A stretch of DNA of 57,460 bases, taken from CAZLMW01 sp964560875 (GTDB lineage Bacteria > Myxococcota_A > UBA9042). Both the position numbers and the translations under genes were made by a program. The notes beneath the pieces are model-generated. The model saw only the letters and a program-made list of their open reading frames with translations. It was not told where the DNA came from and searched no databases. The DNA lies in contig CAZLMW010000045.1 in the NCBI GenBank assembly GCA_964560875.1, positions 1-57,460 of the forward strand, written 5' to 3'. Shown piece by piece: positions 9,910 to 19,564 of the stretch. The stretch's first letter is position 1. Each line of letters opens with the position of its first letter.

Positions 9910-11493
9910 ATGTATGCTGCGCAAATGCAGTCTTGTCCGTCGTTCGAACACGCTTTGCTAGCTTCTGGGCTAGCTTCTGGGCCAGCTTCTGGGCGAGCCT
10001 CTGGGCCAGCTTCTTGGCGAGCCTCTGGGCCAGCTTCTTGGCGAGCCTCTGGGCCAGCTTCTTGGCCACGCGCGCGTGGCGCCGTCGGTTTGCTCTGTAT
10101 CTTGTTGGTCACAGCGGTCGCGCTACCGGGGTGCGCATCCAAGCCGCTCGACGATGAAGGCGATCCCCTGACAGGCGCGGACGATGTGACGACCGCAGAT
10201 GTGGGAGTGGACGTTGGTGCCCCGGACACAGGACCGGTCGATGCGGGCCCCGCCGATTCGGGACCAGCTGATTCGGGTTCGGGCGGCGCAGTGGACGCTG
10301 AGGCAGCCCAGGACACAGGCCCGGACCTCGACGCCGGACACGTAGATGCCGGCCCCATGGATGCTGGCGGCAACGCAGCGGTTGATGCTGGTGGTCCCGT
10401 GGACGCCGGAGCGATCGTGGATGCCGCGCAACCGGTCGACGCGGGGTCATGGGTCGACGCGACAACGGCGCCGGACAGCCAGGCGGACGCCGGAGCTGAG
10501 GACGTCCAACAAGACGCCGAACCCGACAGCGCCCCGGCCGACACCGCCGGCCCCAAGCCGCCGCCCGGCAAATGCTTCAACCACGGTCACTGCGACGACG
10601 GCAACGCCTGTACCGATGACGCGTGCACCAAGGCGTTGACGTGCGTGTTTGTCGCCAAGGCCGAAGGCGCGCCCTGTGAAGACGGGCTCGCGTGCACGGT
10701 CGATCACGTATGTTCGGGCGGCCAATGCCTGTACAACTCCAAGAAATGCGAGACCAAAGAGCAGTGCAAGGTCGCCAAGTGCGACGAAAAAGCGGGCGGT
10801 TGCATCGTGGTCCCGGGCAACATGAACGGGTGGTGTGACGACGGCAACCCGTGCACGGGCAAGGACAGCTGCAAGGCCAGCGGCAAATGCACGGGCAATC
10901 CCACCAAGTGGGGCAAAGCCTGTGTCGGCACGAAGAAATGCTCGACGCACGTGTGCAACAACGGCGCCTGCGTGCCTCACAAATCGTTCACCTGCAACGA
11001 CTACAACCAGTGCACGTTCGACTATTGCGGCGTCGGCTACGGCAACTGCGAACACAAGATGAAGGGGCACGGGACCCCTTGCGACGACGGCATCAAGTGC
11101 ACGACGCCCGACACCTGCCAGGACGGCACGTGCTGGGGCAAAGAGACCAAGAAGGGCTGCAACGGCCTGCCGCTCAACACGTGCGCAGATCTGAAGTGCA
11201 CGCCAGCTTACGAAGACGCGACCAAGTGCCCGATCGACTGCAACCCGGGCGGCCTCAAGGACTGGCTGCTCTTTTGGGCCAACTGCACAAAGGAGGTCCA
11301 GGTCTGCGTGTTGGACCCCAAGTGCATCGAGGTCGGCAACAAGATAGTCAACTGCAAGCACACCAAGCAGGTCGGCGTCGACTGGAACAAGTTCAAATGC
11401 ATGTTCGACGTGCAGCAGAAGTCGGACAAAGCCGCGTTCGCCAAGTACAAGGCCGTGTCGGACTGCGCCGAGAATTTCAACTTCAAGCCCTGA
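9910..11493 (+). CDS. Cys-rich repeat lipoprotein (2) with repeat-expanded N-terminus
   Basis: A 527-residue relative of its two large neighbours, without propeller blocks. The reading frame from the ATG at 9910 places the lipobox Cys (LPGC) at residue 75, far later than normal. Residues ~16-52 come from a 12-bp tandem repeat and read ASGPASWR-like. A normal-looking signal core (RARGAVGLLCILLVTAVALPGC minus its start) follows, but no ATG or GTG lies close to it; TTG at 10090 is the only near start. The mature part has an Ala/Asp/Gly/Pro spacer (~80-215) and then Cys-rich modules such as HCDDGNACTDDAC. The C-terminal ~80 residues form a distinct Cys-poorer domain. The true start is uncertain; no clear Shine-Dalgarno precedes 9910 or 9925. 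Function unknown. Confidence 0.75.
   Translation: MYAAQMQSCPSFEHALLASGLASGPASGRASGPASWRASGPASWRASGPASWPRARGAVGLLCILLVTAVALPGCASKPLDDEGDPLTGADDVTTADVGVDVGAPDTGPVDAGPADSGPADSGSGGAVDAEAAQDTGPDLDAGHVDAGPMDAGGNAAVDAGGPVDAGAIVDAAQPVDAGSWVDATTAPDSQADAGAEDVQQDAEPDSAPADTAGPKPPPGKCFNHGHCDDGNACTDDACTKALTCVFVAKAEGAPCEDGLACTVDHVCSGGQCLYNSKKCETKEQCKVAKCDEKAGGCIVVPGNMNGWCDDGNPCTGKDSCKASGKCTGNPTKWGKACVGTKKCSTHVCNNGACVPHKSFTCNDYNQCTFDYCGVGYGNCEHKMKGHGTPCDDGIKCTTPDTCQDGTCWGKETKKGCNGLPLNTCADLKCTPAYEDATKCPIDCNPGGLKDWLLFWANCTKEVQVCVLDPKCIEVGNKIVNCKHTKQVGVDWNKFKCMFDVQQKSDKAAFAKYKAVSDCAENFNFKP
9957..10064 (+). repeat. 12-bp minisatellite, nine units, inside CDS 9910-11493
   Basis: Nine consecutive 12-nt units of the form GCCAGCTTCTGG with variants GCGAGCCTCTGG and GCCAGCTTCTTG. 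The last six units alternate between two variants, giving a 24-nt higher-order period. The unit is a multiple of three, so copy-number change would keep frame. All forward frames and at least one reverse frame are open across it. Confidence 0.95.
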
Positions 11494-11560
11494 ATTGACC
11501 GTACTTGCCCCAACGGACGTGCGGCTTTCGGTATATTCTGCCAGTTCGCTGGAGCTGAAG

Positions 11561-14500
11561 ATGCCGCGCCCCCTGTTCCCATACGGGTTCGTAGCCGCCC
11601 CGTTATTCGTGGCGGCGGCGTGCCTTGTAACGGCATGCAGCGACGACTCGGTGGACGCGGGAACGTCCGACACGGTTATCGGCACGGACCTGGGCGAGGG
11701 GGACACCGGCGCATCGGTCGCGGACGACGTGGCCTCGGCCGAGGACACCAACGCCCCAAACGCGTGCCCATGCGACCCGGCCAAGTCGACGGTGTGTGCT
11801 GAGAATCGTTGCGTCGGCGGGGCCTGCAGCCTGGTCGCACGGCCCGCTGGAACACCTTGCGATGACGGCGAGCCCTGCACGGTCGGGGACATCTGCAAGG
11901 CGGGAAGCTGCGCGGCGGGGGCTACGAATCAATGCGGATGCGCGACCGACGCTGACTGCGCGACGAAAGACGACAAGAACGCGTGCAACGGCGTGCTCTT
12001 TTGCGACAAGACCGCGTTTGCGTGGGCATGCAAGACCAAGCCGGGGTCAGTTATCGATTGCAAGGACACGGCCAAACCCTGCCGCGTCAACGCGTGCGAC
12101 CCCAAGAACGGAATGTGCGCCGACAAGGATGCGCCCGACGACACGGCGTGCAGCGACGGCAAGCTCTGCACCGCCAACGACTCGTGCGTCAGCGGGACGT
12201 GCAAGGGCGTGCAGCTGTGCCAATGCGAATCGGCCGCCGATTGCGCCACGAAGGAAGACGGCAACCTCTGCAACGGCACGCTCTACTGCGACCTTGCGAC
12301 CCATTCGTGCGCGCTTCTCGCCGCCAGCATCGTGAAATGCGATACCGGTCAGGACTCGACGTGCAGCAAGAACACGTGCGACCCGGCGACCGGCACATGC
12401 GCGCCGAAGAACGCCAAAGACGGCACCGCTTGCGAGGACGCTGACACCTGTTCGGCCAACGACGCGTGCAAGGACGGAAAGTGCGCGGGGACCGACATCT
12501 GCAGCTGCAAGAAGAACGCTGACTGCGCCAAGCAAGAGGACGGCAACTCGTGCAACGGCTCGCTCTACTGCGATGTCGCCAAGGGCACGTGCGCCGTCAA
12601 TCCCAAGACCGTCGTCACCTGTCCGACAAACAACGACACCGACTGCGTGAAGAACGCGTGTGTTCCGGCGACCGGGCTCTGCGCGCTCAAAGCCGTGAAG
12701 GCGCTGACGAGCTGCGACGACGGCGACACGTGCACCAAGGGCGACCACTGCATCGGCGGCGGATGCAAGGCCGGCGAGAACACGTGCAAGTGCAAGAGCA
12801 ACAGCGACTGTGCCGGGCTCGATGACGGCGATCTCTGCAACGGGACGCTGTTTTGCGACAAGTCGACCGGGGTGTGCGCGTTCAACCCCGCGTCGATCGT
12901 GAACTGCAAGTCGGTGGACGACACGGCCTGCGCGCATTCGGTGTGCCTGCCCAAGTCCGGGACGTGCACGATGGCGCCGCGCGCCGACACCAAGCTTACC
13001 TGCGAGACCACCAAAGACGCCCAGGGCAACCCCAAGCAGCTGTGTGCGTGGCACCTCAAGAAGGCCGGAGAACCGGGCGACAAGGGGCCGTTTGCCTGCG
13101 ACGACAACGACCCCTGCACCAGCGGAGAGGCCTGTATCGGCGCGTCGTGCAAGGCCTCCGCGGTGACCTGCAAGTGCAAGAAGAACGCGGACTGCGAGGC
13201 GGCCGACGACGGCAACGTCTGCAACGGGGTGTTTTACTGCGACAAGTCGTTGAAGGTGCCCGATTGCGTGTTCAACCCGGCGTCGAAGGTATTTTGCACC
13301 AAGAAAAACGACACGGTGTGCCTCGGCAACGCCTGCGATCCGAAGACAGGAGCCTGCTCCCTGCAACCGACCAAGCTCGGCACCACATGCGACGACGGCA
13401 ACGCGTGCACGGTCGGCGATGGCTGCGCCAACGGTAGCTGTGTGGCCAAGAACAAGCGCGACTGCGACGACAACAACGCGTGCACGGTCGACAGCTGTCT
13501 CGCCAAGACCGGGTGCGCGCACAAGACGACGACCTGCGACGACGGCAACGAATGTACGGCCGATACCTGCGACAAGAAGACCGGCCACTGCGCGTTCAAG
13601 TCACAACCGCCCGCGACGATATGCAACGCGGACAACAACGGCTGTACGGTCAACGACAGCTGCAACGCGGGGGTCTGCAAAGTCGGTAAGAAGGTGATCT
13701 GCGCGGCGCCGACCAAGGCGTGTGAGACGAGCGTCTGTCTCTCGAGCGGACCGGCCACATTCAAGTGTCTTGTCGTGCCGCGATCGGACGGGACGCCTTG
13801 CCCGGACGCGAAAAACGCCTGCCTCGCCGGCGCGTCGTGCAACAAAGGCAAGTGTACGCCGGGCCTGAAAGCGCGTCAGTTCATCGCGCTGCCTTACTCT
13901 GCGACCGAGGACGCTTGGTTGCAGTCCGTGGCGCTGACACCGGACGACCGGATCGTAGCGGCGGGCGGGCGCACCGTCGGTTCGTGGAGCAAGCCGACGG
14001 ATCGACGCTGGCTGGTGATATCTCTGGACCGGTTTGGCAAAACGCAATGGGTCTTTGAAGACAAACCGGCCGCGGCATCTGCGACCCACTGGGCAGCTTC
14101 AGTTATCAACGATACTGCCGGCGCGGTCTGGGTCGCTGGCATGGACCGGGTCAAGAACGACCCGCAGGTAAAGGTCGTGCGGCTATTGGCCAGCGGTAAG
14201 GTCGAACGCTCGTGGCATATCGACGACAACTCGCCGGTAACCAGCGTCGAGGACATGGCGCGACTCGACAACGGCGAGCTGGTCGTCGCGTTCAGGACGT
14301 CCTTTTTCTTCGGAACGTTCGTCTTCTCCGTCGTCGACAAGATGAGCATCACGGGAACCAAGCTCTTTCACACTTTCCACCAGGGCTGGACTCGTCCGCG
14401 CGTCTCCGTCAGCGGTGACCGCCTTGCGACGGTCGCGCAGGGTGCGGGGAAGCTGTTGTTCGACATCCGATCGGTCAAGGACATGAAACAGATCGGCCAC

Positions 14501-16297
14501 ACGCTCGCGCCATGGCCGGGCGCGGTCGACACGGTGGCTCTGCCCGGTGGCCAGAACGGCGTTGTGCATGGGACGGCAACACGGCAGGCCACCATGGTCA
14601 CTGTTGTGCGACCGGACGCGACGCAGGGGCTCAGAAGCCACCAGCTGCCGGCCGATCACGTAACCGGCGCGGCGACGGCGGTGGCCGGCAACGTTATCGC
14701 CGTTGGACACACTACCGCCGGCAAGGGCTTCATGGCGCGACAGGACGCCTTGGGGAACAACGGCTGGCGGCGAACCTTCGCAACGAAGCAACCGGCACGC
14801 CTCGTGGCGGTGGACGCCAAGACGCTCGACGACGCGGTCGCCGTGGGATGGTTGGAACCGAAGAAGGGACCGAGGCGGCCGCTGCTCGTCAAGACGGGGC
14901 CGTTCGGCAACGCCAGCTGCCAGGGCCTCGGGAAGTGCGCCGCGAAAACCGGGGCAGACTGCGACGATGGCAAACCCTGCACCACCGACGACTGCAACTC
15001 CGGGATCGGCTGCGTCAACCCGTTTCCTGTGAACCAGTTTTGCATTCCAAAGACCGGCTGCGGTGCGCGAGGCAACTGCAAGGCCGGTGCATGTCAGGAG
15101 GCCGACAATGGCCGCTGGCATCACGCGAAATTCAACTGGTCCGGCATGCAGAAGGCCCCAGTCGGCGGCATCACGGCGTTGCCTGGCGACAAGCTGCGGG
15201 TCTACGTCAATCCACAGGGTGTGATCGCACCGATGATCGTCGATGCGAGCGGTTCCAACGACTACGACGGCCCCCAAGACCATTGCTACAAGCAAGCGAC
15301 CGCGCACGGCATGATGCCGCTGCCTGGAGGAGGTGTCGCTGTCGCGGTGGAGCTCGGCGCCCTGAAGCCCAAACGCGCGGGCGTTTGCCGACTCGCAGGC
15401 GATGGAAAGGGCTTTTCGCGCTTCTCTTGGACCGATTGCAGCGGCTGCGACACGGCCGCACGCGACGTCGTCGAGTTTGCCGACGGGACACTCTACGCGG
15501 CGACGAGCAACTCGGCTGGATTCACGCGCGTGGTGCGCTTTACGGCGACTGGAAAAACGGTCTGGATCCAGGTGACACCGTCCACCTCCCAACCCGTCCT
15601 CCATGCGTTGGTCAATACCGATGATTCAGGGGTGGTGGCCGTCGGCAGGTTGGCGCCGTCGAAAAAGAAAACGGCATGGCTCCTGGGGTTGGACCACCAG
15701 GGAAAGCAGCGCTTCTCGACGGTCGTCAGCCAACATCCAATGGGTGAGCTTCGCGCGGTGGCGTTCACGAAAACCGGCGCCGTCGTTGCGGCGGGGACCG
15801 TTGTGCCCAACGGTTCGTCGCGAGGGAGTTTGTTGGTCGCGGCCAACGGCAAATCGGGCAAAGTGCTATGGACGCGGCCGGCGACGCCCCTGGACCAGGC
15901 CACAGGACTCAGCGTCCTACCGAGCGACGGGGGTTTGATGATCGCCGGCGACATATTCGAAAGCGGCCGCCAGAAGGTCTTCCTCGAACGAGTCACATCG
16001 GCCGGACAGCGTGTTTGGCGGCGCACATACCTGCGCCATCGGTTGTACAACGGTCGATTGGGTCCCGGTGCACTAGCCGCGTGGTCCGACGGCTACGTGC
16101 TCGGCGTTTACAACACGAACGCTTGGGACTACCCCGAGACGATCCGCACCGACAAACACGGCCACGCCGGCTGTTTCGAGTCGGGCATCTGCGTCGCGAA
16201 CAAGAGCAAGAACTGCGACGACAACAACCCGTGCACCGCAGACTGGTGCCACGCCAAGAGCGGCTGTCAGCACACCAAGATCAGCGGCTGCAAGTAG
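11561..16297 (+). CDS. Giant Cys-rich repeat and beta-propeller lipoprotein (3)
   Basis: A 1578-residue paralogue of the 5146-9825 product with the same architecture. The ATG at 11561 is supported by GGAG at 11551 and gives a signal ending VTAC. A short acidic/Thr spacer is followed by Cys-rich repeats to about residue 765 (CDDGNACTVGDGC, DGNLCNGTLYC modules). A propeller-like block runs ~769-1120 (DAWLQSVALTPDDRIVAAGG). A Cys module, a second propeller-like block (~1183-1535) and a terminal CDDNNPCTADWC module follow. Length and domain order match gene 1 closely, which points to duplication with the shorter gene 2 between them. A TATATT at 11532-11537 could be a -10 box, but no -35 is apparent. 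Role unknown; extracellular binding or adhesion is inferred only from architecture. Confidence 0.85.
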   Translation: MPRPLFPYGFVAAPLFVAAACLVTACSDDSVDAGTSDTVIGTDLGEGDTGASVADDVASAEDTNAPNACPCDPAKSTVCAENRCVGGACSLVARPAGTPCDDGEPCTVGDICKAGSCAAGATNQCGCATDADCATKDDKNACNGVLFCDKTAFAWACKTKPGSVIDCKDTAKPCRVNACDPKNGMCADKDAPDDTACSDGKLCTANDSCVSGTCKGVQLCQCESAADCATKEDGNLCNGTLYCDLATHSCALLAASIVKCDTGQDSTCSKNTCDPATGTCAPKNAKDGTACEDADTCSANDACKDGKCAGTDICSCKKNADCAKQEDGNSCNGSLYCDVAKGTCAVNPKTVVTCPTNNDTDCVKNACVPATGLCALKAVKALTSCDDGDTCTKGDHCIGGGCKAGENTCKCKSNSDCAGLDDGDLCNGTLFCDKSTGVCAFNPASIVNCKSVDDTACAHSVCLPKSGTCTMAPRADTKLTCETTKDAQGNPKQLCAWHLKKAGEPGDKGPFACDDNDPCTSGEACIGASCKASAVTCKCKKNADCEAADDGNVCNGVFYCDKSLKVPDCVFNPASKVFCTKKNDTVCLGNACDPKTGACSLQPTKLGTTCDDGNACTVGDGCANGSCVAKNKRDCDDNNACTVDSCLAKTGCAHKTTTCDDGNECTADTCDKKTGHCAFKSQPPATICNADNNGCTVNDSCNAGVCKVGKKVICAAPTKACETSVCLSSGPATFKCLVVPRSDGTPCPDAKNACLAGASCNKGKCTPGLKARQFIALPYSATEDAWLQSVALTPDDRIVAAGGRTVGSWSKPTDRRWLVISLDRFGKTQWVFEDKPAAASATHWAASVINDTAGAVWVAGMDRVKNDPQVKVVRLLASGKVERSWHIDDNSPVTSVEDMARLDNGELVVAFRTSFFFGTFVFSVVDKMSITGTKLFHTFHQGWTRPRVSVSGDRLATVAQGAGKLLFDIRSVKDMKQIGHTLAPWPGAVDTVALPGGQNGVVHGTATRQATMVTVVRPDATQGLRSHQLPADHVTGAATAVAGNVIAVGHTTAGKGFMARQDALGNNGWRRTFATKQPARLVAVDAKTLDDAVAVGWLEPKKGPRRPLLVKTGPFGNASCQGLGKCAAKTGADCDDGKPCTTDDCNSGIGCVNPFPVNQFCIPKTGCGARGNCKAGACQEADNGRWHHAKFNWSGMQKAPVGGITALPGDKLRVYVNPQGVIAPMIVDASGSNDYDGPQDHCYKQATAHGMMPLPGGGVAVAVELGALKPKRAGVCRLAGDGKGFSRFSWTDCSGCDTAARDVVEFADGTLYAATSNSAGFTRVVRFTATGKTVWIQVTPSTSQPVLHALVNTDDSGVVAVGRLAPSKKKTAWLLGLDHQGKQRFSTVVSQHPMGELRAVAFTKTGAVVAAGTVVPNGSSRGSLLVAANGKSGKVLWTRPATPLDQATGLSVLPSDGGLMIAGDIFESGRQKVFLERVTSAGQRVWRRTYLRHRLYNGRLGPGALAAWSDGYVLGVYNTNAWDYPETIRTDKHGHAGCFESGICVANKSKNCDDNNPCTADWCHAKSGCQHTKISGCK

Positions 16298-16399
16298 CGG
16301 TCCGTTGCCCTTGCCCGCAACGAGACAGTCGTTGGACGTGACTGGTCGGCGCTCTCCGTTGACAGACATGCCGACGCAGCAACATCCTCGCGTGTGCCC

Positions 16400-16855
16400 A
16401 TGATTATGCCCGCTTCTGCCACCGACACCTCGTCCAAGCCCGTATTCGCGGCGTTTTGCGTGGTTGTCGCCGCGATCTTGGCGTCGGCTGGCTGTTCGGT
16501 GGAGCCGCACGCGCTCGATGAAGCCGCAAAACCGGCGTCGTGCCCGTGCCTCAAAACCGATGGCAGCGCATCGTGTCCCGCGACGCATTGCGGTGTGCGG
16601 GTGACGGTCGACAAGGCGTCGTGTGACGGCAAGGTCAACAAGGTCGAGGTCATGGTCGGCGAGACGCTGGAACCGAAGGTCTGGCGCGTGGGTGAACCAC
16701 AGCTTGCGTGCGCCGCGATCGAGGCCGGAAAGGAAGCGATCGTGCAGGCGCGGGCCGATTCGCCGTGGAAGTGGAAGAGCCTACCGCTCACGTGCGCCCA
16801 GGACAGCGCCGGTTCCGCGATTGAACACGTGCTCGAGTGCAAGACCGGCGGCTGA
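16400..16855 (+). CDS. Small Cys-containing lipoprotein
   Basis: A ~151-residue predicted lipoprotein with a hydrophobic signal ending ASAGC and eight further Cys residues in the mature part (CPCLKTDGSASCPATHCG near the N-terminus). No known domain is recognised. Start codons GTG at 16394, ATG at 16400 and ATG at 16406 are all in frame and none has a strong Shine-Dalgarno; ATG 16400 is taken as a compromise. It follows the large Cys-rich lipoproteins on the same strand and ends 39 nt before mutS, so it may be transcribed with either. Function unknown. Confidence 0.65.
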   Translation: MIMPASATDTSSKPVFAAFCVVVAAILASAGCSVEPHALDEAAKPASCPCLKTDGSASCPATHCGVRVTVDKASCDGKVNKVEVMVGETLEPKVWRVGEPQLACAAIEAGKEAIVQARADSPWKWKSLPLTCAQDSAGSAIEHVLECKTGG

Positions 16856-16894
16856 GCCCGTCGCGCCACCATCGATCGCATCGGGAGTTCCGTC

Positions 16895-19546
16895 TTGCAG
16901 GCCGAAACCGCCTCCGCGCCGCAGTGGATGACCACCGGGCAAGCCGATCCGGCCAAGCTCACGCCGGTCATGCGGCAGGTGTACGGCTACAAGCAGGCGC
17001 AGCCTGACTGCCTGATCTTCTTTCGTCTCGGCGACTTCTACGAGCTGTTCTTCGAGGACGCGATCGACGCCGCGCCGCTGCTCGACATGGTGCTGACGTC
17101 GCGCAACAAGCGGGATCCACGGCCGATTCCGATGTGCGGCTTCCCCTATCACGCGATGGCCTCGTACGTGCAGCGGGCGATCGACGCCGGTCGGCGCGTG
17201 GCCGTGATCGAACAGCTCGAGGACGCCAAGAAGGTCAAGGGTCCGGTCAAGCGCGGCCTGACACGGGTGATCACGCCCGGGGTCTTGCTCGAGAGCGAGG
17301 CGCTCGACGGCCGGCGAGCCAACAACGTCGTCGCGCTGGTTCGGGATCGGGGTGGGATCGGCGTCGCGGTTGCCGACGCATCGACCGGTGACTTCGGCAT
17401 CGCGGATGTGGCCCATGTGACAGCCCTGAGCACGCTCCTCGTGCGTCTCGAGCCGCGGGAGATCGTGGCGCCGGAGAGCCTGGACGCCGCGCTCGACGCC
17501 ATCCCATCGGTGCGCGAAATCGTGCGGACCCACCGAACACCCGAACGCGATGTGATGCGTCGTCTCGGCGAGGACCGCGCGCGCCTTGCTGGCGAGTTGA
17601 TGCGCGCCTACCTGGCCGAAGTCCGCCCGTCTGCTGTCGGGTTGCTCGGGCCGCCGAGGCCGATCCCCCAGGCGGGATGTATGCGCCTTGATCGGCAGAC
17701 GGTTCAGCACCTCGAGCTGCTCACGACCGTACGCACAGGGCGCCGAGACGGGTCGTTGCTCAACGCGGTCGATCGCTGTGTCAGCGCTGCCGGGGCGCGG
17801 ATGTTGCGATCGCTGTTGTTGGCGCCGTTGGCCGATCGACGCGCGCTGTCGGAGCGACATGCGGCGGTTGAAGCGCTTGTGCTCGACGGGCAAACGCGGC
17901 GGGAAGTGCGCGACCTGCTCGGCGGCATGGGCGATCTGGCGCGCATCGTCGGTCGTGCGGCGGCGCGGATGGCGACTCCCAAAGAGCTCGTCGTGGGGCG
18001 CGAAACGCTCAGGCGTCTGCCGACTGTGCAGGGATTGCTCCGCAAAGACGCCCTCCGTGGACCGGCGCTGCAAAGGCTGCACGAGGCGCTCGGCGGCGGA
18101 ACCGAAGCGCTGCAGTTGCTGCAACAACGCCTCGCCGAAGAACCCGGAGCCAATGTCGGTGACGGCGGCGTCATCGCCGACGGGGTCTGCACCGAGCTCG
18201 ACGAGCTGCGCACGCTGTGTTCGGACAGTGACGACTGGCTCCAGACCTACGAAGCCGAGCAGCAGGCCCGCACCAGCAACCCGAAGCTGCGCGCAAAATT
18301 CCATCGCGTGGCCGGCTACATCATCGAGATCAGCCGCGCGCGCTCCGACGATGTGCCCGACGACTACCGACGGGTCGGAACGCTCAAGAACGTCGAGCGC
18401 TTCCAGACCCCCGAGCTGCGCGAGTTCGAGACCAAGATGCTGACCGCCGAGGACCGCCGGTTGACGCGTGAAACGACGCTCTACGACGAGCTGCTCGCGG
18501 AGTTCACGACCCACGCCGGGCCGCTGCGCGCCATCGCCGCCGGGCTGGCCGAGATCGACGTTCATGCGGGCTTCGCTGAGCTCGCGGCCGACAGGGGCTA
18601 TTGCCGTCCCGAGCTCCACGACGAGATCACCGTCGAGTTGGTCGCCTGCCGCCACCCCGTCGTCGAAAACATGCTCGCCCACGGCCAGTTCGTCGCCAAC
18701 GACATCATGCTCGGTCACGACGCGACACGTGTCATGCTGCTCACCGGCCCCAACATGGCGGGCAAATCGACGCTCATGCGGCAGGTTGCGCTGGCTTCGA
18801 TCCTCGGCCAGGCCGGCGGCTTCGTGCCCGCCCAACGCGCGCTTTTGCCGGTTTTCGACGCCGTCATGACGCGCATCGGCGCTTCCGACGACATCTCCGA
18901 AGGAGCCTCGACGTTCATGGTGGAGATGCGTGAGACCGCCCAAATTCTCGAGCACGCGACGCCGCGCAGCTTGATTGTGCTGGACGAAGTGGGTCGCGGA
19001 ACCTCAACCCAAGACGGTCTCTCGATCGCCTGGGCGGTGGTCGAGGCCATACACGACGACGTCGGCGCGCTGTGTCTTTTCGCGACCCACTACCACGAGC
19101 TGACCGCGCTCGACGCGACCCTGCCCCACCTCGCCAACGCCCACGTGGCGGTCAAAGAGTGGGGTGACGACATGGTCTTCGTGTACCGGTTGCAGCCCGG
19201 GCCCACCAACCGCAGCCATGGCATCGCGGTGGCACGTCTTGCCGGGTTGCCCGACGCGACGATTGCGCGGGCCCGCAGGGTGCTCGAGAACCTCGAACGA
19301 GCGGCTGTTTTGCGGACTGCTACGCCGCGCCAGCTCGGCCTGTTCGACGCGCCTGCAGCCGAGCCGCCGCCCGTTGCCGCGCCACCCGAGCCCGTCGCCG
19401 TGGACACGACAGCGCCGCTCGATCCCGACATCAGGGCGCTCTTGACCGATCTCGGCGGCCACGACCTCGACGACCTGAGCCCACGGCAGGCGTTCGCCGT
19501 CTTGGACAAGCTGGTCCGGCGCGCACGCGAAATCGAGACTTCGTAG
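16895..19546 (+). CDS. mutS: DNA mismatch repair protein MutS
   Basis: An 883-residue MutS, the mismatch-recognition ATPase of methyl-directed repair. Domain I carries the Phe-x-Glu mismatch-reading motif in RLGDFYELFFEDA near residue 45. The ATPase domain has Walker A GPNMAGKSTLM near residue 617, then ISEGASTFMVEM, the Walker B segment LIVLDEVGRGTSTQDG, and FATHYHELT. Length fits canonical MutS (about 850-900). I chose TTG at 16895 because GGGAG lies 8-9 nt upstream; the alternative is ATG at 16928, before the conserved KLTPVMRQVYGYK. No mutL is in the window. The gene converges on the RnfD-like gene with only 18 nt between stops. Confidence 0.97.
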   Translation: MQAETASAPQWMTTGQADPAKLTPVMRQVYGYKQAQPDCLIFFRLGDFYELFFEDAIDAAPLLDMVLTSRNKRDPRPIPMCGFPYHAMASYVQRAIDAGRRVAVIEQLEDAKKVKGPVKRGLTRVITPGVLLESEALDGRRANNVVALVRDRGGIGVAVADASTGDFGIADVAHVTALSTLLVRLEPREIVAPESLDAALDAIPSVREIVRTHRTPERDVMRRLGEDRARLAGELMRAYLAEVRPSAVGLLGPPRPIPQAGCMRLDRQTVQHLELLTTVRTGRRDGSLLNAVDRCVSAAGARMLRSLLLAPLADRRALSERHAAVEALVLDGQTRREVRDLLGGMGDLARIVGRAAARMATPKELVVGRETLRRLPTVQGLLRKDALRGPALQRLHEALGGGTEALQLLQQRLAEEPGANVGDGGVIADGVCTELDELRTLCSDSDDWLQTYEAEQQARTSNPKLRAKFHRVAGYIIEISRARSDDVPDDYRRVGTLKNVERFQTPELREFETKMLTAEDRRLTRETTLYDELLAEFTTHAGPLRAIAAGLAEIDVHAGFAELAADRGYCRPELHDEITVELVACRHPVVENMLAHGQFVANDIMLGHDATRVMLLTGPNMAGKSTLMRQVALASILGQAGGFVPAQRALLPVFDAVMTRIGASDDISEGASTFMVEMRETAQILEHATPRSLIVLDEVGRGTSTQDGLSIAWAVVEAIHDDVGALCLFATHYHELTALDATLPHLANAHVAVKEWGDDMVFVYRLQPGPTNRSHGIAVARLAGLPDATIARARRVLENLERAAVLRTATPRQLGLFDAPAAEPPPVAAPPEPVAVDTTAPLDPDIRALLTDLGGHDLDDLSPRQAFAVLDKLVRRAREIETS

Positions 19547-19564
19547 GCTGGTAGTGCCGCTGAG

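Noticed and set aside
9797..10069. Minus frame encoding a striking (LAQKLAKR)n amphipathic peptide
   Set aside because: The peptide is the reverse reading of the 12-bp minisatellite; no ribosome site or promoter supports it.
16781..18955. 724-codon minus-strand open frame opposite mutS
   Set aside because: Composition (His/Arg/Val-rich) and position show it to be the antisense shadow of mutS.
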